NCBI GenBank assembly: GCA_020629965.1
Contig: JAHDCG010000005.1
Location: forward strand, 1 to 64,000
Direction: 5' to 3'
Length of the DNA: 64,000 nt
From: Saprospiraceae bacterium
Lineage (GTDB): Bacteria > Bacteroidota > Bacteroidia > Chitinophagales > Saprospiraceae
The translations under genes were made by a program, and so were the position numbers. Of the stretch, positions 1 through 7,200 are shown piece after piece; position 1 is the first letter of the stretch; each line of letters opens with the position of its first letter. The notes beneath the pieces were generated by a model that worked only from the letters and a program-made list of their open reading frames with translations, was not told where the DNA came from and did not search any database.

Positions 1-33
1 GTCGGGGGCGGTTGGGTTGTTTTGGTTTGCCAT
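1..33 (-). CDS. 5' end of a minus-strand gene leaving the window (partial)
   Basis: An ATG on the minus strand at 33-31 opens a frame that stays open to the left edge (MANQNNPTAPD). The product cannot be recognised from 11 codons. Support for the start is contextual: the bases just upstream (34-60) are a T/A-rich degenerate tract of TTTTTAG-like units, similar to the repeat tracts that precede other start codons here. It could be chance, because only 33 bases are visible. Confidence 0.35.
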   Translation of the reverse strand, partial: MANQNNPTAPD

Positions 34-130
34 ATTAGGTTTTTAGTTTTTAGTTTAGTTTTGATAGAATTCTGCTCAAACAATTTTACAGACCGACTCT
101 GTTTTGATATAACACTTTTGCGTCGCTCGT

Positions 131-254
131 CGGCACTTGTAATGCCGAACGTTTTCCCCCGCAAATTTGCAATTTGCTAAAGTATTACTGCATATATATG
201 CAAAAGCAAATTACAAATTTGCAAGGACAACGCGGAGGATTACAAATCCTCGCG
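131..254. repeat. cluster of palindromes with a TTGTAA/TTACAA core
   Basis: Three stem-loops share a TTGTAA or TTACAA core but have different stems: 131-147 (CGGCA / TGCCG), 206-222 (GCAAAT / ATTTGC) and 231-254 (AGGAT / ATCCT inside CGCG / CGCG). A related GCAAATTTGCAATTTGC lies at 161-177, and a fourth palindrome (AACCCA / TGGGTT) at about 260-276. The stems differ while pairing is kept, which suggests a dispersed hairpin family rather than simple duplication. No gene is seen in 34-295 apart from these. Confidence 0.6.
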
Positions 255-295
255 AGCAACCCAAGGCGAGTGGGTTATTTATTGACAATAAAATA

Positions 296-919
296 TCAGT
301 TTTTATTTTTTGAAACAAGAAGTTCTTCAAAAGAATTAAATCTATGTAAACCGCTTTTTTCATTTAAGTGTTCAGGCAAATAAAACTCTTCATGGTCAAA
401 GTAGAAAATCGGGCATTCACCCCGCTCGTCCATTTTGGTAGTATCGAAGCACAAAAAGCCGTAATCATCATAATCTGCAAAATAAACAAGCCCTTTATCT
501 ATGAATCCATTCAGACAAACGTCCTTGTCTGTAATCATCTTAGGCTCTTTTTGTGGCAAATTGTTCGGTAAGTTTATAGTTCTGTTTTCAAGATATAAGT
601 TGTAGAAATGTTTATATTGCAGATAATGCCTGTATGACTTCGGCAATTTTACTTTATATATATTTTCAAAGTCATCCAACTGTTTACCGGTTATTTTGCT
701 TTCTATCGGTTTCCAATCTTTCCAACCTAAATCGCTGTCAACTTCCTTACTTAACATTTCTTCGAGAATATTCTTTGCAGGTGTCCGCATAAGTCCGTTT
801 TCTTTCATCCAACTCAGGCGGTCATCAACAATTTTTTCAAGCCAAACAAAACCAACTCTATTCTTTAATTCATATTCCCTTTCTGTAGCTTCTTGAGCAA
901 GAACTTCATACTGATTCAT
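296..919 (-). CDS. SMI1/KNR4 (SUKH) family protein, probably 5'-truncated call
   Basis: The 207-aa product carries a SUKH-type core: a helix with LDDFENIYKVKLPKSYRHYL (about residues 81-100), then a beta-rich half with YFADYDDYGFLCFDT. SUKH proteins often act as immunity proteins against contact-dependent or polymorphic toxins; the role here is inferred. The reading frame does not begin at the ATG at 919: it stays open upstream to 1105 and there encodes a cysteine-rich ribbon (see 920-1111). No toxin gene is adjacent. The stretch 920-1166 between this start and the next gene holds only that extension. Confidence 0.7.
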   Translation of the reverse strand: MNQYEVLAQEATEREYELKNRVGFVWLEKIVDDRLSWMKENGLMRTPAKNILEEMLSKEVDSDLGWKDWKPIESKITGKQLDDFENIYKVKLPKSYRHYLQYKHFYNLYLENRTINLPNNLPQKEPKMITDKDVCLNGFIDKGLVYFADYDDYGFLCFDTTKMDERGECPIFYFDHEEFYLPEHLNEKSGLHRFNSFEELLVSKNKN

Positions 920-1111
920 CCAAGTCTTGTATTCGCTCGGAAATTCACAAAACGGGCACTCGATAATTTTTACTTTTGTTTCGCAACCGGGACACTTGTT
1001 CCCCGACTCCGAAAACGGATACCATATCTTTCCGCAAAAATGTTTAAACGCTGCTCCCTTCGGAACTGAACTTCTACATTTTTGACAAATAATTTTATTT
1101 TTGATTTACAT
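920..1111 (-). other. in-frame zinc-ribbon extension of the SUKH gene, separated from its ATG by a stop
   Basis: Reading on the minus strand in the frame of the SUKH gene, codons from 1105 down to 920 encode CQKC, FCGK, CPGC and CPFC and run without a stop into MNQYEV. The only ATG in frame is at 1111-1109, immediately followed by TAA (1108-1106). Either translation starts at an ATT/ATC codon, or a lysine-like second codon has become a stop and the gene is a recent pseudogene at its front end. The cysteine spacing looks like a genuine zinc ribbon, so the region was coding until recently or still is. Confidence 0.6.
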
Positions 1112-1166
1112 TATAAGTATTGCTTTTTTTCCCGAAAACACAAGATGAGGAGAATAGAACTGAAAC

Positions 1167-1796
1167 TCACCTGTCTTTCTCCACCACCCACTTCTCAATC
1201 TCCCGCTCCCCGTACCGCGCATCTTTCCACCCTCCGAGCCGATTAATCCCGTACCCGTCATAGTTCATAAACCAATCTTCAATCATGCGGCGGGCGGCGT
1301 CGTAATCGACCATAAAGGTTTCAAAATCAGGGATTTGCATAATCTGTAAAGTCGAGTCGGCGGGTACGGCGATGATTTTGGTGTCGGCTTCATTTTCGTC
1401 GAAAAGCAGCAGCGTGGCGACCGGGCGGACTTTCATTACCGTACCGACGGGCACGTGCTGCGCCAAGACCAAGACATCGACCGCATCACCGTCGCCGCCG
1501 CGCGCTTTGTCCATGACCGTGCCGGGGATGTAGCCGTAGTTGCCGGGGTAAGGCAAAAAATTAACGATCCGATCTTTGCCGTCGCGTTGGTCGGCAACTA
1601 TCTTTTTTTGCTCGTAATCGTACTCGTTTTTGACGTTCGTTCCCGCCGGTATTTCGATGACTGCATTGTAAAAACCGTCTTCCGTCATTGCCGGATACTT
1701 TTCGTAGTTCACAAATTTTTTGAACAGCGGACGGGGGCGGTTTTCGCCGCAGGCAATGAAGGATAAAAGGAGAAACAGGAACGGGTATTTTTGCAT
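1167..1796 (-). CDS. ppa: inorganic pyrophosphatase, lipoprotein form
   Basis: Family I soluble pyrophosphatase, which hydrolyses PPi to two phosphates. The core motifs are YPGNYGYIPGT (83-93) and DGDAVDVLV (102-110), with metal-binding aspartates D102, D104 and D107; the usual proline of DxDPxD is alanine here. Unlike the cytosolic enzyme, it begins with a hydrophobic signal ending in FIAC, a lipobox with C16, so it should be exported and lipid-anchored in the envelope. Length (209 aa) fits the family plus signal. A candidate -7 box (TATCTTTG) lies on the minus strand at 2031-2024, with a 5-bp palindrome just downstream. Confidence 0.9.
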   Translation of the reverse strand: MQKYPFLFLLLSFIACGENRPRPLFKKFVNYEKYPAMTEDGFYNAVIEIPAGTNVKNEYDYEQKKIVADQRDGKDRIVNFLPYPGNYGYIPGTVMDKARGGDGDAVDVLVLAQHVPVGTVMKVRPVATLLLFDENEADTKIIAVPADSTLQIMQIPDFETFMVDYDAARRMIEDWFMNYDGYGINRLGGWKDARYGEREIEKWVVEKDR

Positions 1797-2142
1797 AGAT
1801 TTTGTATGTTTAGGCGTTTAGGGCGCAACGCAGTAGATTTCAGTTTTGAAAAGCGAGCAGAATTTTCCCTACCAAGGCACGAAACAAAAAGGATTATTGT
1901 GATTTTTTTTCTTTCTTACTTTCTCCGAATTATCGGTCTAAAATCGAAAGGTTGCGAAAAAAACAACTAAACGATTAAACTTCCTAAACCCTTAAACAAC
2001 CCCGATTTCGTGTAAAATCTACACAAAGATACATTTCGAGACGACAAATAAAACCTTTCCTCAACCTTCTCGACAACTAAGCCCCCGATTTTTTTGTATC
2101 TATGCGGTCACAACGTATTAAACCTAAAAACGGAAGAAAAAG
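1797..2142. other. divergent intergenic region, no gene
   Basis: No coding frame is supported. The region holds a C/A-rich degenerate tract (about 1964-2001, CTAAACG-type units) on the plus strand in front of the AhpD-like gene, the hairpin GTGTA-AAATC-TACAC at 2010-2024, and a minus-strand -7-like box TATCTTTG (2031-2024) that could serve the pyrophosphatase gene with a leader of about 220 nt. Confidence 0.5.
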
Positions 2143-2481
2143 ATGTCTGATAAAACATATATGGACCCGCAAAATCTGAAAGATTTCGGAAAAATCACGG
2201 AATTGCAGGAGCCGATGGGTAAAAAATTCTTCGATTATTACGGCGAAGTTTTTCAGGAAGGCGCACTCACCCAGCGCGAAAAGGCTTTGATTGCTTTGGC
2301 AGTGGCGCACACGGTGCAGTGTCCGTATTGCATTGACGCTTACACCTCGGGCTGCTTGGAAAAGGGCGCGGACGAAGAGCAAATGATGGAAGCGGTACAC
2401 GTAGCGGCGGCTATTCGCAGCGGTTCGAGTTTGGTGTACAGCGTGCAGATGATGAAACAGGCGCAGAAATTATCTATGTGA
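2143..2481 (+). CDS. arsenosugar biosynthesis-associated AhpD-like (carboxymuconolactone decarboxylase family) protein
   Basis: The 112-aa product is a small all-helical AhpD-fold protein with the redox motif CPYC (C60, C63) in a QCPYCIDAYTSG context and a following helix typical of the family. Its position directly before the ArsS radical SAM gene matches the known pairing of a peroxidase-like AhpD protein with ArsS in arsenosugar loci. The exact reaction is not established. It is likely cytoplasmic. Start chosen at the ATG giving MSDKTYMDPQ. A G-rich heptamer tract follows the stop directly. Confidence 0.88.
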   Translation: MSDKTYMDPQNLKDFGKITELQEPMGKKFFDYYGEVFQEGALTQREKALIALAVAHTVQCPYCIDAYTSGCLEKGADEEQMMEAVHVAAAIRSGSSLVYSVQMMKQAQKLSM

Positions 2482-2517
2482 CGGTGGACGGATTAACGGT
2501 GGACGGCGGACGGCTGT
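2482..2517 (+). repeat. post-stop G-rich heptamer tract
   Basis: Units of CGGTGGA / CGGCGGA follow the TGA of the AhpD-like gene without a gap; the same unit recurs at 22209-22285. Confidence 0.6.
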
Positions 2518-2602
2518 CCTTGCTTCGGCAACCGTAGAAAATTCGACTTAGTAAAATGTAATATTATCGTGGTTGAAAATGACTTGAGAATTTACCGACC
2601 GG

Positions 2603-2637
2603 CTAACAACTATCAACCACCAACTAACAACTAACAA
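2603..2637 (+). repeat. pre-start C/A-rich heptamer tract
   Basis: Degenerate 7-bp units CAACTAT, CAACCAC, CAACTAA, CAACTAA run straight into the ATG of arsS. The strand preceding the start is nearly free of G. Confidence 0.7.
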
Positions 2638-3711
2638 ATGGCAATAAAACAAAAAACAAAATCTCTCAGTGCTCGCGGTGCGGACTTGTCCGATTCTTTT
2701 TTCCAACTCAACGTATTGGCGGGAAAAGACGAACGGGCGGCGGCGTTTCCGAATTTTACGGAGAAGGTCAGCAATTTGGGTTTTAAACCCCTGCGCACGA
2801 CCGAGTTAGAGATTTTTCAATTAAATATAGGAAAATTGTGCAACCAAACCTGCGCCCACTGTCACGTGGATGCGGGGCCGGATAAGCGCGTGGAAAATAT
2901 GGACAAGGCGACTTTGCAGCGTTGTCTGGAAATTATCGCTTCCGTGCCGTCCATTCACACCGTGGATATTACGGGCGGCGCGCCGGAAATGAACCCGCAC
3001 TTTCGTTGGTTTGTGCAGGAGTGCCGCGCGTTGGGTAAAAAGGTCATCGACCGTTGTAATCTGACGATTATTCAGGCGAATAAAAAGTACCATGATTTGC
3101 CCGAATGGTTTCGGGATAATCAGGTTTCGGTGGTGTCTTCCCTCCCCTACTTTTCCAAAAGTCGGACGGACGGACAGCGCGGCGACGGGGTTTTTGAAGA
3201 CAGTATCAAGTCCTTGCAACAACTGAACGCGGTGGGCTACGGTAAGCCGGGTACGGGTCTGACTTTGGATTTGGTTTACAATCCGTCGGGTGCGTTTTTG
3301 CCCGCGAGTCAAGAGTCTTTGCAGGCGGAATTTAAGCGTCAGTTGAAGCGCAAATACGACATCGAGTTCAATAATTTGTTTGCGATTACCAATCTGCCGG
3401 TCAGCCGCTTTTTGGATTATCTTTTGGAAACGGGCAACTACGAGGAGTACATGGAAAAACTCGTCACAGCGTTTAATCCGATGACCGTCGAGGGTCTGAT
3501 GTGTCGCAATACGCTGTCGATTTCTTGGGACGGCTACATGTACGACTGCGATTTTAACCAAATGCTCGACCTCAAAGTGGCGAGTCGCGGCGGCAAGCAC
3601 ATCAATGATTTTAACTTGGAAGAATTGAAAGAACGCCCGATTGTACTGAACCAACACTGCTACGGTTGCACGGCGGGCGCGGGTTCGAGTTGCGGGGGTG
3701 AGGTGGCTTAG
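2638..3711 (+). CDS. arsS: arsenosugar biosynthesis radical SAM protein ArsS
   Basis: The 357-aa protein has the radical SAM cluster motif CNQTCAHC (C68, C72, C75), followed by a TGGAPE segment for SAM binding. The C-terminal third is cysteine-rich (LMCRNT, YDCDFNQ, HCYGCTAG, SSCGG), as in the DUF3641 end of ArsS, and probably holds auxiliary ligands. ArsS is linked to building 5'-deoxyadenosyl-type arsenosugars from methylated arsenic. No arsM methyltransferase or ars resistance gene is next to it here, so arsenic must be methylated by a gene elsewhere. It forms a unit with the preceding AhpD-like gene, 156 bp upstream. A bidirectional terminator follows. Confidence 0.93.
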   Translation: MAIKQKTKSLSARGADLSDSFFQLNVLAGKDERAAAFPNFTEKVSNLGFKPLRTTELEIFQLNIGKLCNQTCAHCHVDAGPDKRVENMDKATLQRCLEIIASVPSIHTVDITGGAPEMNPHFRWFVQECRALGKKVIDRCNLTIIQANKKYHDLPEWFRDNQVSVVSSLPYFSKSRTDGQRGDGVFEDSIKSLQQLNAVGYGKPGTGLTLDLVYNPSGAFLPASQESLQAEFKRQLKRKYDIEFNNLFAITNLPVSRFLDYLLETGNYEEYMEKLVTAFNPMTVEGLMCRNTLSISWDGYMYDCDFNQMLDLKVASRGGKHINDFNLEELKERPIVLNQHCYGCTAGAGSSCGGEVA

Positions 3712-3734
3712 ATTGCCTTTTAAGTGAAGAAATA

Positions 3735-3770
3735 AAAACGGGTGGTGAAGGTGACTTTGCTGCCCGTTTT
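3735..3770. terminator. bidirectional terminator between arsS and GNAT
   Basis: AAAACGGG at 3735-3742 pairs with CCCGTTTT at 3763-3770, with T-runs on both strands; it lies between two convergent genes. Confidence 0.7.
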
Positions 3771-3772
3771 TT

Positions 3773-4291
3773 TTATTTCACCAAATCCGCATACTCCTCC
3801 TGCTCAATCGCATACAAAACCCCCGCCCTCCCCTCAAAATCAAAAGCCCCCTGCCGCCTCATTCCGACTTTTTCGAGTACCCGCACCGAGGCAACATTAG
3901 CAGCCGCCGCCCGCCCGACAACCTTCTTTAAATTGTATTTGGTGAAGCCCAAATGCAATGATGCCCGCGCCGCTTCGGTCGCGTAGCCTTGATTCCAATA
4001 TTTTCTGAAAAAGCGAAAACCGAGGTCGTATTCGTCCCGCGCGGCGGTGTATCTGAGTCCGCACCACCCCAAAAAATCGTCGGTTCTATTGTCGATGACC
4101 GCCCACCTGCCGACGCCGTATTTACGGTATTGCACGTAGTTTTGCAGAAATTTTTCCGCGGCTTTTATATCCCTAAACGGAACATCGCCGGTGTATTTGA
4201 GGACTTCCGGGTCTTCATTCAGCGCGTAAAAAGAAGCGGCATCGTCGGGTTTGAGGCGGCGGAGATACAGTCTTTCGGTTTGTAAAAGCAT
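3773..4291 (-). CDS. GNAT family N-acetyltransferase (RimJ/RimL-like)
   Basis: The 172-aa product opens with LQTERLYLRRLKPDDA, typical of RimJ/RimL-type acetyltransferases, and has the acetyl-CoA region around GYATEAARASLHLGF (about 109-123) followed by NVASVRVLEKVGMR (131-144). It probably acetylates an amino group on a protein or small molecule from acetyl-CoA in the cytoplasm; the substrate cannot be told. Transcribed alone, convergent with arsS. Confidence 0.88.
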   Translation of the reverse strand: MLLQTERLYLRRLKPDDAASFYALNEDPEVLKYTGDVPFRDIKAAEKFLQNYVQYRKYGVGRWAVIDNRTDDFLGWCGLRYTAARDEYDLGFRFFRKYWNQGYATEAARASLHLGFTKYNLKKVVGRAAAANVASVRVLEKVGMRRQGAFDFEGRAGVLYAIEQEEYADLVK

Positions 4292-4421
4292 AAAGGAATT
4301 TTTGAAATATACGCGAATGTAAGACTAAAAGCAAAATCCTCAACTTTTCACCCCGCGCTCATGTTACTACGGCTGTAAAGAAACCGAGTAAAAACTTTCA
4401 AAAAGCAACCAAATCTGGGAT

Positions 4422-4505
4422 AAGGTACGAGGTACTTGTTTTTTGCCAAAGCCGCCGGGATATAAAATGATACAGGTTGTTCGTCAATAAAGTACCCCGT
4501 ACCTA
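4422..4505 (+). repeat. 84-bp palindrome-ended repeat, copy A
   Basis: Left arm AAGGTACGAGGTACTT (4422-4437) is the near-perfect inverse of the right arm AAAGTACCCCGTACCT (4489-4504). Two other copies (33991-34074, 58304-58387) have the same length and orientation. This copy ends 65 bp before the ABC exporter start. Confidence 0.8.
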
Positions 4506-4526
4506 AGCAACCCAAAAAATTCAAAA

Positions 4527-4570
4527 AACAACCACTACCCGTCCACCAACCATCATCCACCAACCAACAA
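4527..4570 (+). repeat. pre-start C/A-rich heptamer tract
   Basis: CCACCAA, CCATCAT, CCACCAA, CCAACAA units lead directly into the ATG of the ABC exporter. Confidence 0.65.
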
Positions 4571-6364
4571 ATGCAACAACTCGCCACTCTCAATAAATAT
4601 TTCATCAAATATGCCCGACTTTTCGGTTTGGGTATTCTGTTTGTCGCGGCGAGCAACTATTTTCGGGTGCTACAACCGCAGTTAATCCGTGAGGCACTGG
4701 ATTTTGTGATTGAAAATGTGACGCTGTACCGGCTGTACGACGGCTTTGCGGTGCAGGATGTTTTTTTCGGGCAGTTGGGTAAGATTTTATTACTGTTCGG
4801 CGGCTTGGTTTTGGTTTTTGCGCTGCTGATGGGGCTGTTTATGTACTTCATGCGGCAGACGATTATCGTGATGTCGCGCCTCATCGAGTACGATATGCGC
4901 AAGGAACTTTTTAACCACTATAAAAAACTCGACCTCGCCTTTTATAAGCGCAACAATACCGGCGATTTGATGTCGCGCATCACCGAGGATGTGAGCAAGG
5001 TGCGGATGTATCTCGGGCCGGCGGTTTTGTATTCCATTAACCTGATTTCGCTGTTCGTTTTTGTGATTTATTCCATGCTGCAGGTCAGTCCGGAGTTGAC
5101 TTTTTACAGTCTCGCGCCGCTGCCGATATTGGCGGTTTCGATTTATTACGTGAGTCGTTTAATCAATCAGCGTTCCACCAAAATACAGGAACAACTCGCC
5201 TCGCTCAACAGCACCGCGCAGGAGTCTTACAGCGGTATTCGGGTGATAAAAAGCTACGTGCAGGAAAAATTTATCGGCGATTTTTTTGCTTCCGAAAGCG
5301 AAGATTATAAGATCAAAGCCCTCAAACTGGCGCGGGTCGATGCGCTGTTTTATCCTGTCATGTTGCTGCTCATCGGGGTCAGTACGATTGTCACGGTCTA
5401 TGTCGGCGGGCTGCAGGTCGTGAGCGGAAAAATCACGGCGGGCAACATCGCCGAGTTCGTCATTTACGTGAGCATGCTGACCTGGCCGGCGACCGCTATC
5501 GGTTGGGTGACGAGCGTGATACAGCAAGCCGCCGCTTCGCAAAAACGCATCAATGAATTTTTGCAAACCGAACCGACGATTGCCAATCCCGTAAACGCGA
5601 CTTCCGAAAAAACGGCACATCTGCGCGGCGATATCGAATTTAAAAATGTCAATTTCGTCTATCCCGACACGGGCATCGAGGCTTTAAAAAACGTCAATTT
5701 TTCGCTGCCGGCGGGGCAAAAAATGGCGATTATCGGGCGCACCGGTTCGGGTAAAACGACCATCACCGACCTGCTGTTGCGCATGTACGACGTGACCTCG
5801 GGCAGCATCGAAATAGACGGCAAAAACGTCAAAGAACACGACCTCGATGTGCTGCGCAAACGCATCGGCTACGTGCCGCAGGATGTGTTTTTGTACAGCG
5901 ACACCATCGCGCACAATGTCGCCTTCGGCAAACCCGACGCGACGCAGGAACAAATCGAACAATTCACCAAATATGCCTCCGTACACCAAGACATCACCGA
6001 GCTGTCGGAAGGATACGATACGCTCGTCGGTGAGCGCGGCGTGACACTCTCGGGCGGACAAAAACAACGCGTCTCCATCGCCCGCGCTCTTATCAAAGAA
6101 CCGGACATCGTCATCATGGACGACTCGCTTTCCGCCGTCGATACGAAGACCGAAAAGCGCATTCTCGGCTACCTCGACACGGCTCTAAAGGAAAAAACGG
6201 CAATTATCATCACGCACCGCGTCTTTTCGCTGCTCGATTTTGACAAGATTATTATCCTGGAAGACGGGGTGATTTCGGCGGTCGGTACGCACGAAGAGTT
6301 GATTGCCAAAGAGGGATATTATGCGGAGTTGTATGAGATGCAGCGGTTGGAGGAGGCGGTTTAG
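4571..6364 (+). CDS. ABC transporter, fused permease/ATP-binding half-exporter (MdlB/MsbA-like)
   Basis: The 597-aa protein has an N-terminal type I exporter membrane domain (about 1-325, including RNNTGDLMSRITEDV) and a C-terminal nucleotide-binding domain. Walker A is GRTGSGKTT (about 389-397), the signature is LSGGQKQR (about 492) and Walker B is IVIMDDSLSAVD (about 512-523). The residue normally the catalytic glutamate is aspartate (DD in place of DE), as in the non-canonical half of some heterodimeric exporters, so a partner half-transporter encoded elsewhere is plausible. The substrate is unknown (lipid, peptide or drug). It sits alone, preceded by an 84-bp repeat and a heptamer tract, and followed by G-rich repeats. 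Confidence 0.92.
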   Translation: MQQLATLNKYFIKYARLFGLGILFVAASNYFRVLQPQLIREALDFVIENVTLYRLYDGFAVQDVFFGQLGKILLLFGGLVLVFALLMGLFMYFMRQTIIVMSRLIEYDMRKELFNHYKKLDLAFYKRNNTGDLMSRITEDVSKVRMYLGPAVLYSINLISLFVFVIYSMLQVSPELTFYSLAPLPILAVSIYYVSRLINQRSTKIQEQLASLNSTAQESYSGIRVIKSYVQEKFIGDFFASESEDYKIKALKLARVDALFYPVMLLLIGVSTIVTVYVGGLQVVSGKITAGNIAEFVIYVSMLTWPATAIGWVTSVIQQAAASQKRINEFLQTEPTIANPVNATSEKTAHLRGDIEFKNVNFVYPDTGIEALKNVNFSLPAGQKMAIIGRTGSGKTTITDLLLRMYDVTSGSIEIDGKNVKEHDLDVLRKRIGYVPQDVFLYSDTIAHNVAFGKPDATQEQIEQFTKYASVHQDITELSEGYDTLVGERGVTLSGGQKQRVSIARALIKEPDIVIMDDSLSAVDTKTEKRILGYLDTALKEKTAIIITHRVFSLLDFDKIIILEDGVISAVGTHEELIAKEGYYAELYEMQRLEEAV

Positions 6365-6451
6365 GGTTTTGTAGGTGAGAGGTGAGAGGGGGCTTTCGAT
6401 TTTTGCCTGATTGGAGAGGTTGACTTGAAATTTTGGTTCTTGTAACGGCTT

Positions 6452-6687
6452 TAGTAACAGCGACTTTTAAGTCGTCTTGTCGCAACGACCTGAAGGTCGG
6501 AGTTACCTGATAGTAACAGCGACTTTTAAGTCGTCTTGTCGCAACGACCTGAAGGTCGCAGTTACTTGGTAGTAACAGCGACTTTTAAGTCGTCTTGTCG
6601 CAACGACCTGAAGGTCGGAGTTACTTGGTAGTAACGGCGACTTTTAAGTCGTTTTGCCGCGACGACCTGAAGGTCGGAGTTACTTAT
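6452..6687. repeat. 59-bp tandem repeat, four copies
   Basis: Units begin at 6452, 6511, 6570 and 6629, exactly 59 bp apart, with few mismatches. Each unit is built of inverted halves: GTAAC at one end and GTTAC at the other enclose two hairpins, CGACTTTTAAGTCG and CGACCTGAAGGTCG. There are no unique spacers, so this is not a CRISPR array. It fills most of the 377-bp gap 6365-6741; the rest has a short GGTGAGA tract (6372-6392). A diverged single unit lies at 44812-44930. Confidence 0.92.
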
Positions 6688-6741
6688 TTTGTGGATTTAA
6701 AGAGGCATTTCAAAATGACAATATCGGTCGGAAATTGCAGT

Positions 6742-6972
6742 TCAATCACAAATTTTTCTTGCTTCTTTCACTAGATTTCCCATAACGACGGCCTCTTCTT
6801 CCGAAAGTATTCCCGCATATTTCAAAATGCCGTTTTCTTTCCGTGGCTTTCTCTTATATACTGCTTGCGACAACTCTGCATTATCCAAACTTTCTAAAAT
6901 ATTTCTCGCAATCCGTAATTTTTCGGTCACGGAAAGTTTCTCAATTATCTTCAATAAATCTTCAACCTTCAT
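6742..6972 (-). CDS. small antitoxin-like protein, orphan
   Basis: The 76-aa product starts with MKVEDLLKIIEKLSVTEKLRIARNILESLD, an amphipathic helical pattern seen in the N-terminal part of several type II antitoxins, and ends in a charged tail with GILSEEEAVVMGNLVKEARK. I do not recognise a precise family. The expected downstream toxin gene is missing: beyond the stop lies only the 59-bp tandem array. It may be a solitary antitoxin left after loss of its toxin, or an unrelated small regulator. Confidence 0.5.
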   Translation of the reverse strand: MKVEDLLKIIEKLSVTEKLRIARNILESLDNAELSQAVYKRKPRKENGILKYAGILSEEEAVVMGNLVKEARKICD

Positions 6973-7200
6973 ACTTATGTTTTCTCTTTTGCAACAATAA
7001 TCCCCTTGAAATAATTCCTTGACAGGCGTTCAACCACCAATCTAAAAATGCCACCGGCATGAGACACTTCAGCCCGGTACGTTAGTGCCGGGGTAATCCC
7101 GAACGCTACCGGTGTGGTATCTCCCAAACCCCGTGAACCCCTCCCCTTCCCACCCGTTCTCTTCAAAAACTAACCAATCATTTTTTTTAAAACCACCACT

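Noticed and set aside
2821-3657. 278-codon minus-strand frame
   Set aside because: Antisense to arsS, whose radical SAM motif is intact.
6452-6687. CRISPR-like array
   Set aside because: Units are contiguous 59-bp tandems with no unique spacers and no cas genes nearby.
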